Origin: Myxococcales bacterium
GTDB taxonomy: Bacteria > Myxococcota_A > Polyangia > Haliangiales > Haliangiaceae
Assembly: GCA_016706545.1 (NCBI GenBank)
Contig: JADJJK010000003.1
Span: forward strand, 248,001 to 312,000
Reading direction: 5' to 3'
DNA: 64,000 nt
Shown here: in pieces, positions 47,403 through 57,627 of the stretch
Position numbering within the stretch: position 1 is the stretch's first letter
Layout: every line of letters begins with the position of its first letter
Position numbers and translations under genes: made by a program
Notes under the pieces: model-generated
What the model was told of the DNA's origin: nothing
The model's database searches: none
What the model saw: the letters and a program-made list of their open reading frames with translations, nothing else

Positions 47403-47837
47403 TCACGTCGCCGCGGGCCGGACCAGCTTGTACTCGAGGCCTGCTAGCGCCGCGACGAACACCGCCTCCAGGAGCAGGTGCGCGCGCCCCAGCGCGCTGG
47501 CCGAGGGCCACAGGGTGACGGCGGTGCCCAGGCACACGAGGCTCCAGGCCAGGTTGCCGGCGATCAGCAGATCGATCCAGCGTCGGCGCAGCGGCAGCCC
47601 TCGACTGGAGCTCACCGCCAGCGTGCCGGAGTACGCCGCATAGAGCAGGCTCACTCCGCTAAAGAAGCCCAGCAGCGACGCCGGCAAGTGGTGCAGCGCG
47701 GCGAGCCAGTGGCGAAGCCCAGCGACCAAGAGGCCGGAGCTCGCCGCGGCGGCGCAGTCAAACCAGAGCAGCCTCCTGGCGGTCGAGGGCAGCGCGCGGG
47801 TCGGTGTCGGCTCTGCAGGGGATGCGTGGGTGGTCAT
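47403..47837 (-). CDS. Four-helix membrane protein, unknown function
   Basis: This 144-residue protein has four hydrophobic helices (WFDCAAAASSGLLVAGLRHW, LLGFFSGVSLLYAAYSGTLA, IDLLIAGNLAWSLVCLGTAV, LLEAVFVAALAGLEYKLVRP). Such short four-helix proteins are common in myxobacteria without known role. ATG 47837 is the only natural start. It is convergent with thrC (17 bases between). Confidence 0.75.
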   Translation of the reverse strand: MTTHASPAEPTPTRALPSTARRLLWFDCAAAASSGLLVAGLRHWLAALHHLPASLLGFFSGVSLLYAAYSGTLAVSSSRGLPLRRRWIDLLIAGNLAWSLVCLGTAVTLWPSASALGRAHLLLEAVFVAALAGLEYKLVRPAAT

Positions 47838-47948
47838 GAAGCTGCGCTGGAGCGTGTGGCTGGCCGCGGCGAGCCGCTGCGTGTGCGTGTCGAGTTCGCC
47901 CGGTGCGATCGGTTTTGCCCTGTTTTGCCCGGTTCGCCCGGTGCGGCC

Positions 47949-50900
47949 TTACCCGTTTCGGCGCGGCGGCAAGAGGCCGGTCGGGCGCCGACGCTCGTGC
48001 TCTCTCTCCGTGAAGCGCTGCCGGCCGGACTCGTTCCACCAGGTGAGCCAGCGTCGGTGGGCCAGCTCGCGCTCGCGCCTGGGCGCCTCTGGATCGAAGC
48101 CGAACGCCTCGCCGGTGAGCCGGCGCAGGTCGGCGATGGCGGAGGAGCGAAGCTCCAGATCCTTGTGCTCGAGTCCATCGATGAGCCACTCGATGCGGTG
48201 GCGGCGCTGGTGGTCGTCCCACCACTTTTGCCACTTGCGTTCGCTGGCGCCGAAGTCTTGCTTGGTGAGCTGGCGCAAGGCCCGGCACGGGCCTTCGCCT
48301 TGGCGGTCCGCATGCGGGATCGCGGCGATCAGATCCGGAATGGCCTCGCGATCTTCCAGCTCAGCGAGCGCGGCGGCGGCGGCGGCGATGCGCTGCGGGT
48401 CATCTGCGTGCAGGGCCTGGCGGGCGCGCGCCAGGCCGGGCTCCAGATCGCGCGCGGGGTATCCTCGCAGCGCCTCCAGCGCGCAGGCGCGCACCCCGAA
48501 ATCTGGGTCAAACAGACGGTCGATCAGCGCGGGGATCGCGTTCATGGGGCGCAGCTCCGTCACGCACACCGCGGCGTAGAACCGCACGTCGCGCGCCACC
48601 GCGCTGAGCTTCTCGACCAGCAGCTCGGAGGTGATCGAGCCCATGCGGGTCACCAGCTCCAGCAGGCCGCCGTACTGCGCGGCGCGCAGCGGCCGACCGC
48701 TCACCGCATACCGATCGACCTCGAGCTCGCCGGGGAAGCGCGCGGCCAGCGCGGGCAAGAGCTCGGGCGCGCGAGCGATGGCTTCGTCGATCGCGGCCTC
48801 GAACTCTCCGGCCTGGCGCTGCTCCACCACGTCGAGGAGCTGGTCCACCGACAGCGCCGCGGGCGCTGCGGCGTCTGGAACGGAGCCCGCGGCGATCGGC
48901 GCCACCTCGGGGTGCCGCGGGGCGCCGGCGGCTGCTGTCCGCGGCGGTGCCGTGGCGGTGGGCGCGACCGCCGCGCGCAGGGTGTCCTTGATCGGCCGCC
49001 GCGCAGGAGGCGGGCTGATCTCTGGCGGGCTGATCTCCGGCGCGCTGGTCTCCGGCGCGCTGGTCTCCGGCGCGGCCAGGTGGGCGGCCTCGCGAGCTGC
49101 CGTCGGGGCGGCGCCGGGTTCGGCGGCGCCGGGTTCGGGGTCAGCGTCGTCGGCGGGGAGCTCGGTCGCTTGCGGCGACGTGCTTCGCGCCTGGCGCTCC
49201 ATCCCGGCGCCGGACGGTCGGTGGGCCGGCTCTTCGGTCGGGGGGCTGTTGGGCAGCGCCGGCAGGGCGCGCCGCGCCGCCGCCGGGATCGAAGGGCTCG
49301 ACGGGCGCGCGGGCGTGACACCAGCCAGCACGGGGCTCGACGAGCGCGCCGGCGCGACGCCGGAGACGACACCCGCCGCGACACCCGAGACGACGCCCGA
49401 GGCGATGCCTGGTCTCGACGGGCGCGCTGCCGCGGTCGCGGCACCTGGCGCCGCGACGTTGCCGGTCTCCGCCTTGTGCCGCAGGATGAGGCGGCCGATG
49501 GCGTCGGTGGCCAGCACCGCCAGCGGCAAGAGCTCCGCGACATCGGAGAACGTGAGCTCGCTGGTGCCGCGATGCCCGACCACCATGGCCACCACGCGAT
49601 CTCGCAGCACCAGTGGGATCACCGCCAAAGACGGCGGCCGGACATCTCCCATGCGCAAGAACATCGAGTCCACCGCGGCGTCGCCCTTGGCCAGGGGACC
49701 CACGTACGGGCGCTTGCTGGTCATCGCGGTGCGCACCGGGGACGGCGCGTCCAGCGGGATGAGCACCGTGTTGATCTTCTCGGCGTCCAGGTCCGCGTCG
49801 GCCAGCGCGATGCGGCCGATCGCAGCGCCGCCATGCACCGTGAGCAGCCCCGCCCAGCGCGCGACCTGACGCATGGCGCGCAGGAGCGCGACGAAGACAT
49901 CGTCGCGGTGCTCGGCGCCGGTGAGCATCTCGCGCGCCTCTCGCAGCGAGATGGGCGAGGTGTCCGACGGGATGTCGATGGGCTGGGTGCCCGCGCGCGG
50001 GGTGCCGCGGCTCCCGGTGGTGAGCTGGCCTGCGCTGGCTTCGGGCGCTCTGCGCTGGCTTCGGGCGCCGCGAGGTCCTGCGCGGCGTGGTCGGCGGGCG
50101 CCTCGTCTGCCGTCGCGCTGGTCGCGGCGGATGCTCCTGCGGCGCCAGTGGCCGACTCGTCGGGTGCATCCGGCACATCCGGCACATCCCGCCCGTCCGG
50201 CGCATTGGGCGCAGGCTCGGCAGGCGCCGTTCGCACAGTTCGCACCGCGGGCAGCTCGCGCGAGACATCTTCGATCTGGGTGTCGAGCGTGTCAGCCCGC
50301 AGCCGCCGCGGGCCGGTGCTGCGGGGCGGCGCCGTCTCTGCGCCCGGGCGCAACGTCGTCGAGAGCAGCGGCTCGGGCTGGGTGGGCGCGCGTCGGGACA
50401 GCGGCTCGAGCGAGGGGGAGATCTCCCGCTCGATCACCTGCTCCGACGCCCGGGGCTGCGCGCCCGTCGCGCGGGGCGAGCGCGTCACCTCGCGCTCGTC
50501 CACCAGGTCGTCATCGCTCACCTCGTTGTCCGCTGGCTGCGCTTCTGCGACCGCGCTCAGCGAGGCTGCGCTGATCGCCGCCAGCGAGTCCGGGGTGGCG
50601 CGGCGCCGGCCGATTGGCCGGGTGTCGCTCTGGCCGCGGATGGTGGCGAGCTCTTCGGGCGAGGGCTGCGCGCGGCGCGGCCCGGTCGGCCGGTCGTCTC
50701 GAGGCAGATCGTCATGCCAGGGACCACGGCTCTCCGCGGCCTCCAGATCTTCGCCATCCTGGTTGGTGATCGGCCGGGGGATGCCAGACGCAGGCGACAG
50801 CTCTTGCGGGATCAGATCGCCGGTCAGCGGCTCGTCGGTCAGCGCTCGCACCGGGCTGACGCCGATCAAGGTGGCGCGACGGCGCATGCTCTGCGACGTC

Positions 50901-51601
50901 TCGCGCGGCGGCGGCGTAGAGGAGGTGGGCCCGCCGGGCGGCGGGCCTGGCGGCTCACTTCGCGGTGGCGCCACCGCGACCTGCGTCAGGTTGTCGGTGG
51001 CGCGCCCGCGCGTCCTTACCGGCTCGGCGGCGACGATGGGCAGCGGCGGCGCGTTGGCGACGATGTCGCGCTCCGGCTCGTTCTCCACGATGACCGTGCG
51101 CGCGCGCCCCACGGGCTGCGAGGCCGGATCTTTCTCGATCTGGCTGGCCAGCGCGGCGAACCGCTGCGGGGTGGGCACGCCATAGGCCTGCTCCAGCATC
51201 ACGTGCCACCGGTACTCCGGCACCAGCAGCGGCCGCAGCGGACGGTCCACGTGGTCGGCCAGATCTTCGAGCGCCGCCAGGTCGATCGGCGAGGCGACCG
51301 CCATGCGCACCGCCTCGCCTTCGAGCGCCAGCGGCACCGCGCGGTAGGCTTGCGCCGATTCCAGCGGCAGGAGCTGCACCGCGGCGGGATCGAGATGCTC
51401 GGTCTCCGCGCGGGAGGCGGGGGGCAAGCCGGAGGCCAGCGCCAGGTACTGACACAGCCGATCCTCGGGCACCATGCCCAGCTCCAGCAGGATGGTGTCC
51501 AGGCTGCCGCCGTAGATGACCTGGCGCTGGAAGGCTTTCTCCATACGCCGCACGCCAACGAGTCCATCGCGAACCAGCAACGAGCTCAGGCGGGAAGGCA
51601 T
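47949..51601 (-). CDS. MshEN-GAF-HEAT repeat protein, frame broken near 50000-50050
   Basis: The N-terminus is an MshEN (GspE N-terminal) domain, known to bind cyclic di-GMP: RLSSLLVRDGLVGVRRMEKA, LLELGMVPEDRLCQYLALAS. A long disordered region (Pro/Ser/Arg-rich) reaches about residue 520. A GAF-like domain follows (MLTGAEHRDDVFVALLRAMR, LAVIPLVLRDRVVAMVVGHR), then a second disordered stretch and HEAT repeats near the end (RDVRFYAAVCVTELRPMNAI, DFGVRACALEALRGYPARDL, KDLELRSSAIADLRRLTGEA). The frame between 51601 and about 50040 must shift by one base to continue through SPISLREAREMLTG. Adding one base gives a 1217-residue protein. Role inferred: second-messenger-sensing scaffold. Confidence 0.8.
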
Positions 51602-51608
51602 GGCAGTC

Positions 51609-52166
51609 TCACGTCCTCACGACGTAGGTCCCTGCGATCCAGTCGTGCAGCCCACGCTTCTCGCTGTCGAACGCGACCCAGACAAAGCCCAGGCCCAGCG
51701 TGGCCACGCACATCGCCGCCCCCGCCACGCGGCCAAGGCACTGGCGCGGCGACGGCGGATCACCATACACATCGATGACCTTCATCTTCATCACCTTCAT
51801 CCCCACGGTCTGGCCGCGCGTGATGGTGAAGAGGGTGAGGTAGGCAAGGCCGATGGCCCAGCACAAGGCGATCCCCATGACGAGCCCAGGATCTGCGGCC
51901 AGCACCAGATCTAGCCAGAGATCGATGTCGAGCACGCTGAGGTTCATCGCCGGCATGCTCACGCCGGACAGCTTGCTGGTGATCCAGCCGAGCGCCGCGG
52001 CGGTGGGCAAGATGATCGCCAGATCGATGAGCCCCGCGACCGCGCGAATCCAGAACCCCCGCACCACCACGGTCATCGCCTGACTGCGCGCCGCGGCAAT
52101 ACGAGCCATGGACGCAGCCGGTGGGGCCGAGACAGGCGGATGGGGATCGAAGACGTTACCTTCCAT
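51609..52166 (-). CDS. RDD-family membrane protein
   Basis: This 185-residue protein has three to four helices and the RDD-type pattern FWIRAVAGLIDLAIILPTAA, TITRGQTVGMKVMKMKVIDV, and the end GLHDWIAGTYVV. RDD proteins are small integral membrane proteins, some linked to Na+/H+ exchange. The Arg-Asp-Asp signature is only partly matched. It lies seven bases upstream of the MshEN-GAF-HEAT gene on the same strand. ATG 52166 was chosen; later ATGs (for example before TVVVRGFWI) are possible. Confidence 0.85.
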   Translation of the reverse strand: MEGNVFDPHPPVSAPPAASMARIAAARSQAMTVVVRGFWIRAVAGLIDLAIILPTAAALGWITSKLSGVSMPAMNLSVLDIDLWLDLVLAADPGLVMGIALCWAIGLAYLTLFTITRGQTVGMKVMKMKVIDVYGDPPSPRQCLGRVAGAAMCVATLGLGFVWVAFDSEKRGLHDWIAGTYVVRT

Positions 52167-52252
52167 ACGAAAAAAGGGGCCGGCTACAGCGGACCCCCAA
52201 GGTTATACGGCCACCGCGGCCTGCAACGCAAATCCCCGCAGGTCCACGCGGC

Positions 52253-53299
52253 TCACCAGCGAGCCGAATTGTCCCGCTGCGGCAACTGCGACGCCACCCG
52301 CGACCGCGCCAGAAACGGCGACGGGTCGATGTAGCGGGTCTGCGTGTGATCCCCGTGCACGCCCTCGGTCACCGGGAGCTCCAGCGTGAAGTGGCAGTGC
52401 GGGGCGGATGACAGGATGCCAGAGAGGCCAAGCGTGCCGATGTACTGGCCTGCGTCCACGCGGTCTCCCACCGAGAGCCCCTCGGCGATGACGTCCATGT
52501 GCATGTAGGCGGTCAGCGTGCCGTCTTCGTGCTCGATGCGCACGTACCGGCCGCTGCGGCCGTCTCGCCCCATCTCGCTGTGCTCCACTCGGACCACCCG
52601 GCCCGCGGCCACCGAGACCATCGGCTGTCCGCGCGGTCCATCAAGGTCCACGCCGCAGTGTCCGGCGCCACACTCGGGGCGCATGATGCCCTCGCGGAGG
52701 GCGCCGAACTTCCGGCCCCCGGACTCCGGCACGATCTCCTTGGCGTCGGTCACCGGGTGCATCCAGCCGCGCAAGGAAGGATAGACCTCGTCGAGCGGGA
52801 CGCCGTCCCACACCGGCATCGGCCAGTGGGCGGCCAGCTCGGCCGCCGCCGCCACCACCGGAGCGTTGGGCGTGGAGTCCAAGGCCACGTGCGCCGAGGG
52901 CTCGCGCGTGAGCGGCGCGTCAAGCTCGAGCTCCGCCGAGAGGGTCGTGGTGATGCCGGCCGCCCCAGCGTGTGTGCTGACCGCGGCGCCCGCTCCAGAG
53001 AGCGCCCAGCTCGACAGGAACACCGCACCGGCAAGAGACGCGGCCACTGGAGCCGCGAGCCAGCGCATGGGTCGAGCAAAGCTCGCCGGCCCCGGACCTG
53101 TGTCCGGCTGCTGGCTCTGCATCGCGCAGAGCGCGCTTGGCGCGGCACCGAGGGATTCGGACTCGTCCAGAGGTGTACAGGTCGCGCAATAAAGCGCGAC
53201 CACCCCACGTGCATCGATGTGGGGACGACCTTCGTGAAGCCCGACAGGCACATCGCAGCGGGGGCAAGGCACCGAAGACATCTCCGAGGAGCCTAGCAT
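52253..53299 (-). CDS. Membrane-anchored M23 (LytM) peptidase with zinc ribbon
   Basis: The N-terminus is a zinc ribbon (PCPRCDVPVGLHEG, YCATCTPLDE). One transmembrane helix follows (WLAAPVAASLAGAVFLSSWA). The M23 peptidase domain occupies the C-terminal half, with zinc ligands in GHCGVDLDGP and HCHFTLE and the strand TAYMHMDVIAEGLSVGDRVD. It should cut peptidoglycan cross-bridges or act as a scaffold; catalytic residues look intact. ATG 53299 or ATG 53281 are possible starts. An RDD-family gene lies downstream. Confidence 0.9.
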   Translation of the reverse strand: MLGSSEMSSVPCPRCDVPVGLHEGRPHIDARGVVALYCATCTPLDESESLGAAPSALCAMQSQQPDTGPGPASFARPMRWLAAPVAASLAGAVFLSSWALSGAGAAVSTHAGAAGITTTLSAELELDAPLTREPSAHVALDSTPNAPVVAAAAELAAHWPMPVWDGVPLDEVYPSLRGWMHPVTDAKEIVPESGGRKFGALREGIMRPECGAGHCGVDLDGPRGQPMVSVAAGRVVRVEHSEMGRDGRSGRYVRIEHEDGTLTAYMHMDVIAEGLSVGDRVDAGQYIGTLGLSGILSSAPHCHFTLELPVTEGVHGDHTQTRYIDPSPFLARSRVASQLPQRDNSARW

Positions 53300-53457
53300 C
53301 GATAAAGGCCCGTGTGCCTAGCGCAATTTCGCAAGTTTTTGCGTCGGAGATCTTGTGCAAGAATGGCACACATTGGCGCCCTTCCGACGACGATTCGGCA
53401 CGACTACTTACGAGGCGCGGCGGTGAGCCTGTGAATGTATGTTGCGACTAGACGCGG

Positions 53458-54657
53458 CTACTTAGCAGCAGGTGTGCCAGCTCGTCGCATGATGACCAGA
53501 TGGTTGCGCTGCTTGCGATCTGGATAGCCAAAGCGGAACGGCAGCACACGTTGTGGTGAAGCCGCCCACTCCTTGCGCCACTCCGTGGCGATGGAGCGCC
53601 CAGCTTCCATATGCGCGTCCTCGTAGGTGCCCCAGAGCTCGTATTCGAAGCCAGCGCTGCGGCCCCACTTGGGCGCCACGCCCGTGGCGTCGGACACCAT
53701 CCAGCGCACGTGGCCCAGCAGGTAGCCGCGGATCTTGCTGAACGCATCCCACGACAGCAGGTAGCTCGCGGCCTTGGTCATGCCAGCGACCTGGCCCTTG
53801 GCCTCCAGGTGGCGAAGCACGCGGGGGTCCTTGTTCAGGTGATTGTCGTCGAGGTTGGCCTCGATGTGGCGGTACACCTGCACCCGTCCGGAGCCGGGCT
53901 TGCGGAACTGGATCTCGATGTTGTTGAAGATGCGGTTGCGCCGGCCAGCGTCGGCCTTGCTCGGATCTCCGGCGGCGTCCACGTCGGCTTGCGCCAGGTA
54001 GCGCATGGAGCCGTCGTCGTTGATGGCGAAGTAGCGGAGCCCCACCAGCTCGAAGCCGTGCAGGTGCAGCGCGGACAGCCCGAAGATGAGCTGCGCCGGC
54101 AGGCGCCCGCCGCGCATGGCCTCGATCATGTTCTTGGTGTTGGAGAAGTTGACCACGTACAGGAAGCGCAGCTCCTTGCGGACCTGCTCCATCGCCGGGC
54201 CCAGCGCGCCGCGGGGCAGCGCGCGCAGCGAGCGAGGATCTCCGGCCGGCTCGAGCGACAGCGTCGTGATCTCGTCGGCGTCCGGGTACACGGTGAGCGC
54301 GGTGGACAGGTCGCCACCGGCGAAGGGGTACACGACCTTCTTGGGCACGTCCGCGGGGACGTGCTGCGCGAAGAAGGCGCGGGCCGGGGTGATCCAGCGC
54401 TCGCGATACTGATCCTGCGCCTTCTTGACGAAGTCGCAGTGGGTCTTCTGCAGCTTGGGCGGGATGGCCGCGGGCGGCGACCCGGCGCCGCAGGCCGCGG
54501 CGGCCAGCAGCTCTGCCGCCTGGGGCCCAAACTCCACGGCGGCGGAGGGCTCGGGCGGTCGCGCCGGGCGGGCGTCCGCTCGCAGCGGCGAGAACGGCAA
54601 CAGGAGCCCGATGACGAGCGGAACTGGCAGGAGCAAGCGAAGCGAGGGAGCACGCAT
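53458..54657 (-). CDS. Secreted protein of unknown function
   Basis: The signal peptide (LRLLLPVPLVIGLLLPFSPL) precedes 375 residues. Distinct stretches are CDFVKKAQDQYRERWITPAR, VYPFAGGDLSTALTVYPDAD, LYVVNFSNTKNMIEAMRGGR, FGLSALHLHGFELVGLRYFA and LPFRFGYPDRKQRNHLVIMR. It is probably periplasmic or secreted; I recall related proteins in myxobacteria without function. The first ATG gives a normal signal peptide. Upstream (54658-55044) no gene is seen, apart from a direct repeat. Confidence 0.75.
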   Translation of the reverse strand: MRAPSLRLLLPVPLVIGLLLPFSPLRADARPARPPEPSAAVEFGPQAAELLAAAACGAGSPPAAIPPKLQKTHCDFVKKAQDQYRERWITPARAFFAQHVPADVPKKVVYPFAGGDLSTALTVYPDADEITTLSLEPAGDPRSLRALPRGALGPAMEQVRKELRFLYVVNFSNTKNMIEAMRGGRLPAQLIFGLSALHLHGFELVGLRYFAINDDGSMRYLAQADVDAAGDPSKADAGRRNRIFNNIEIQFRKPGSGRVQVYRHIEANLDDNHLNKDPRVLRHLEAKGQVAGMTKAASYLLSWDAFSKIRGYLLGHVRWMVSDATGVAPKWGRSAGFEYELWGTYEDAHMEAGRSIATEWRKEWAASPQRVLPFRFGYPDRKQRNHLVIMRRAGTPAAK

Positions 54658-55044
54658 GGCGGCGCATCATGCAACGAACCGTCAGCGCTTGGAATTCATG
54701 CTGGCAAGAGGTTGCGCGAGCATCGGCCCCGCGCGCGGCTGCGTCTTTCTCGCGCCCGCGGCGCGGACTGTGACCGAAGCCGCACCGGCCCTGGGCGATT
54801 CTCCTGAGGCTCGAAGCCGCATCCGGCCCTGGGCGATTCTCCTGAGGCTCGCAGGCCCAAGAGAAAGCCCGTGCGCCGGGGCGCCGGGGTCCACGGTCGC
54901 CGGATGAGCCGCCCGATGGCGCCGCGAGCCGCGGCACGACGACCCGGCTCGACCACCGGCGGTCCCACGCCAGCCAACTGCCCCAAGGCATTCCAGCGAG
55001 TTGGCGCGTGAGCGGGGACCTCGCGAGCCGCCGAAGCCGCTGGC
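54658..55044. other. Intergenic region with a 38-bp direct repeat, no gene seen
   Basis: Apart from the 38-bp direct repeat annotated separately, no convincing gene, RNA or promoter pair is visible. It presumably holds the promoters of the two divergent flanking genes. Confidence 0.5.
54776..54851. repeat. 38-bp direct repeat, two copies
   Basis: Two adjacent units contain the identical core ggccctgggcgattctcctg followed by aggctcg. The 29-base identical blocks start at 54785 and 54823. It could be slippage or a regulatory duplication. Confidence 0.8.
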
Positions 55045-55068
55045 GTGTCATGTGCAACAGACTCCTAC

Positions 55069-55392
55069 ATGGATGGCTCTCGAGGTTGGCTTGGTGGGGT
55101 GGCGGCGGCGATCGTCGTCTTGAACCTGCTCGACGCGGTGTTCACGTTGGTCTACACGCGCCTGGGCCTGGCCGAGGAAGCCAACCCGCTCTTGCAGCAC
55201 GTGCTGGCCGACAGCCCGCTGCGCTTCGTCGTCGTCAAGCTAGGGCTGGTGTCGATGGGGGTGGCGTTGCTGTGGCGGCAGCGTCATCGGCGTACCGCGG
55301 CGGCCGGCCTGCTGGCCACCGGCGCCATGTACGTCTGGCTGCTTGGGTACCACCTCAGCGCGGTGCCGCAGCTCGTCGCGTTCGCCTCGTGA
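55069..55392 (+). CDS. DUF5658-family membrane protein
   Basis: This 107-residue protein has three hydrophobic helices with the DUF5658 pattern: VLNLLDAVFTLVYTRLGLAE, EANPLLQHVLADSPLRFVVV, LVSMGVALLWRQRHRR and the last helix GLLATGAMYVWLLGYHLSAV. Function unknown. Start ATG 55069 (MDGSRGWLGG) or ATG 55045. Confidence 0.8.
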   Translation: MDGSRGWLGGVAAAIVVLNLLDAVFTLVYTRLGLAEEANPLLQHVLADSPLRFVVVKLGLVSMGVALLWRQRHRRTAAAGLLATGAMYVWLLGYHLSAVPQLVAFAS

Positions 55393-55489
55393 GCGGCCCA
55401 CCGGCGGTGCGCGCGGCGCCGTGAGCGCGCAGGCACTTCGCCGCGCGAGCCGGTTGTCGATCGCCGGCAACCGACTACGATGGACGTCG

Positions 55490-55918
55490 ATGGACGACGC
55501 CGCACGCGCTCGACGAATTCTCCAGGACAGCCACACCATCGCCGTGCTCGGGATTCATGACGAGCTGTCGCGGCCGGCGGCCTACGTGCCCGAGTACCTG
55601 GCGAAGGTCGGGTATCGCGTGCTCGGCGTCAACCCGATGCTGGTCGGCCGCGTGATCTGCGGCCATCCGGTGGCGGCCACGCTCGCCGAGCTGGGCGAGC
55701 CGCTCGACATGGTCGACGTGTTTCGTCGCGCCGACGCCATCGCGCCGCACCTGGACGACCTGCTCGCCGCCAAGCCCAAGGTGGTCTGGTTGCAGCTCGG
55801 CATTCGCAATGACGAGATCGCGCGCACCCTGGAGCGCCACGGCATCGAGGTCATCCAGGATCGCTGCACGCTGGCCGATCATCAGCGCTTCGGCCTGCCG
55901 GCCCGCGGGGCGCGGTGA
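55490..55918 (+). CDS. CoA-binding Rossmann-fold protein (YccU-like)
   Basis: This 142-residue protein consists of a CoA-binding domain of the succinyl-CoA-synthetase-alpha type: TIAVLGIHDELSRPAAYVPE, YRVLGVNPMLVGRVICGHPV, LDMVDVFRRADAIAPHLDDL, PKVVWLQLGIRNDEIARTLE, VIQDRCTLADHQR. It is the stand-alone family exemplified by YccU, whose function is unclear. ATG 55490 was chosen because the domain begins there; an upstream frame to 55343 is not protein-like. Confidence 0.92.
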   Translation: MDDAARARRILQDSHTIAVLGIHDELSRPAAYVPEYLAKVGYRVLGVNPMLVGRVICGHPVAATLAELGEPLDMVDVFRRADAIAPHLDDLLAAKPKVVWLQLGIRNDEIARTLERHGIEVIQDRCTLADHQRFGLPARGAR

Positions 55919-56017
55919 GTGCAATGAGCGCACTGAGCGCGGTGATCGACGTGAGCGCGGTGAGCGCAGTGCCCGCTGCGGGTTCGCGTCGTTGGCCCCT
56001 TGCCATGCTGGCGCCGG

Positions 56018-57605
56018 ATGCCCTTTGAGCTTGATGCGACCGCGTCGCCGGAGCCGTCGCCGAAGTCGCTGAAGTCGACGCCGGAGCCGTCGCCGAAGTC
56101 GACGCCTTCGCCTTCGCCGTCGCCTGATCCGTCGTCCGCTCCGTCGTCCGCTGCCGCCGCCGGCGCGGCGCCGGCGCGCGAAGCCTACGCCTCGGCGCCA
56201 ACCCCGCGGCTGGTCAGCCGCGCCGCCTCACCGCTGGCCTTCACCGAGACCCAGGCAGGTCCGCCGCGCGGCCAGGCGCCGCGCTTGCCCGGCGAGTCGC
56301 TGGCGCCAGGGCGCCAGCTCGCTCACTTTCGCATCGAGCGGCTGCTGGGCGCCGGCGGCATGGGCGAGGTGTACCTCGCCACGGATCTCGGCGCTCGATC
56401 GGCCGGTCGCGCTCAAGGTGCTGGCGCACGGCACCTCCACGCCGCAGCGGCGCGATCGCCTGATCCGCGAGGCGCGGGCGCAGGCGCGCATCCAGCACGC
56501 CAACGTCTGCCACATCTATTACATCGGCGAGTCCGAAGGCCTCTTGTTCTTCGCCATGGAGCTGGTCACCGGGGCGACCTTCGCCGAGCGCATCGCGCAG
56601 GGCGCGGTCGCGCCAGAGCTGGCGCTGGAGCTGGTGCGCAAGGCCGCGCTCGGGCTGCGCGAAGCCAACCGCTGCGGCTTCACCCACCGGGACGTCAAGC
56701 CCTCGAACCTGATGATCGATCAGCACGGCGAGGTCAAGGTCATGGACTTTGGTCTGGTGGCCGGCAGCCCGGAGCACGGCGAAGACGGGGCGGGCTCCAT
56801 CGAGCAGACCTCGCTGGCCGGCACGCCGCTCTACATGGCGCCAGAGCAGGCGCGCGGCGAGCCCATCGATCTGCGCGCCGACATCTACGCGCTCGGCGCC
56901 ACGCTCTTTCACCTGGTGGCGGGCAAGCCGCCGTTCGCCGGGGACAACGCGGCGGAGCTGCTGCATCAGCACTCGAGCGCAGCCCGTCCAGCGCTGGTGC
57001 GTCACGATCTGTCGGCGCGAGACCTGGCCTCGGTGCAGGGCCTGTGCGAGCGCATGATGGCCAAGCACCCGGCGGACCGTCACGCCAGCTATGACGAGCT
57101 CATCCGAGATCTGGAGCTCTTGTCCTCGCTGCACAGCCCGCCTGCCGGCGCCACCGTGCGCATCACCGCCGCGGTGGTCGACCTGCTCGTGTGCGTCCCG
57201 GCGCTGATCGCCGTGTCCTGGATCTCGAGCGATCTCGACGGCGTGGTCTCGTTCACGCTGATCTTTGGCCTGGTGCGCGTGCTGCTCCTGTCGTGGCTTG
57301 GTCGCTCGCTGGGGCACGCGGTGTTCGAGCTGGAGGTGGTGAACATGAAGGACGGGCAGCGGCCCGCGCTGCGTCAGGCAGCGGCCCGCGGGCTCTGGCA
57401 GCTCGGGCTGCCGCTCGTCGCCATCGCGCTATGGGGGCTGTCCATGCTGGGCGTCCCGCGGATGAGCACGATCTCCAACGTGGGCGCGATCGCCGCGTAC
57501 GGGTTTCTGTGCGCTCACCTGTACTTCGCCTCGATCAGGCGGGCCAAGCGCCGCACCTTCTGGGATCGGCGCAGCCACACCATGGTCCGCTACCGCAGGC
57601 GCTAG
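56018..57605 (+). CDS. Ser/Thr protein kinase fused to an RDD membrane domain, frame broken at about 56390
   Basis: A disordered Pro/Ser-rich N-terminus (written in tcgccgaag repeats) precedes a Hanks-type kinase: glycine loop RLLGAGGMGEVYLATDL, then one base over LDRPVALKVL with the catalytic Lys, HRDVKPSNL, MDFGLVA and GTPLYMAPEQARGE. The C-terminus is an RDD domain with four helices (ITAAVVDLLVCVPALIAVSW, RSLGHAVFELEVVNMKDGQR, FWDRRSHTMVRY). Removing one G at 56390-56391 gives the canonical TDLALDRPVALK and one frame of 528 residues. This kinase-RDD fusion is unusual. The break is probably a sequence error. Confidence 0.88.
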
Positions 57606-57627
57606 CGAGCGCTTGCGCCGGGCTTGC

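Noticed and set aside
47478..51185. Open plus-strand frame of over 1200 codons
   Set aside because: It lies antisense to the MshEN-GAF-HEAT gene and shows only low-complexity Arg/Ala sequence; the minus strand has real domains.
53360..53390. Sigma-54 promoter (tggcac followed by ttggc)
   Set aside because: The spacing between the GG and GC elements is off by one and no downstream plus-strand gene follows.
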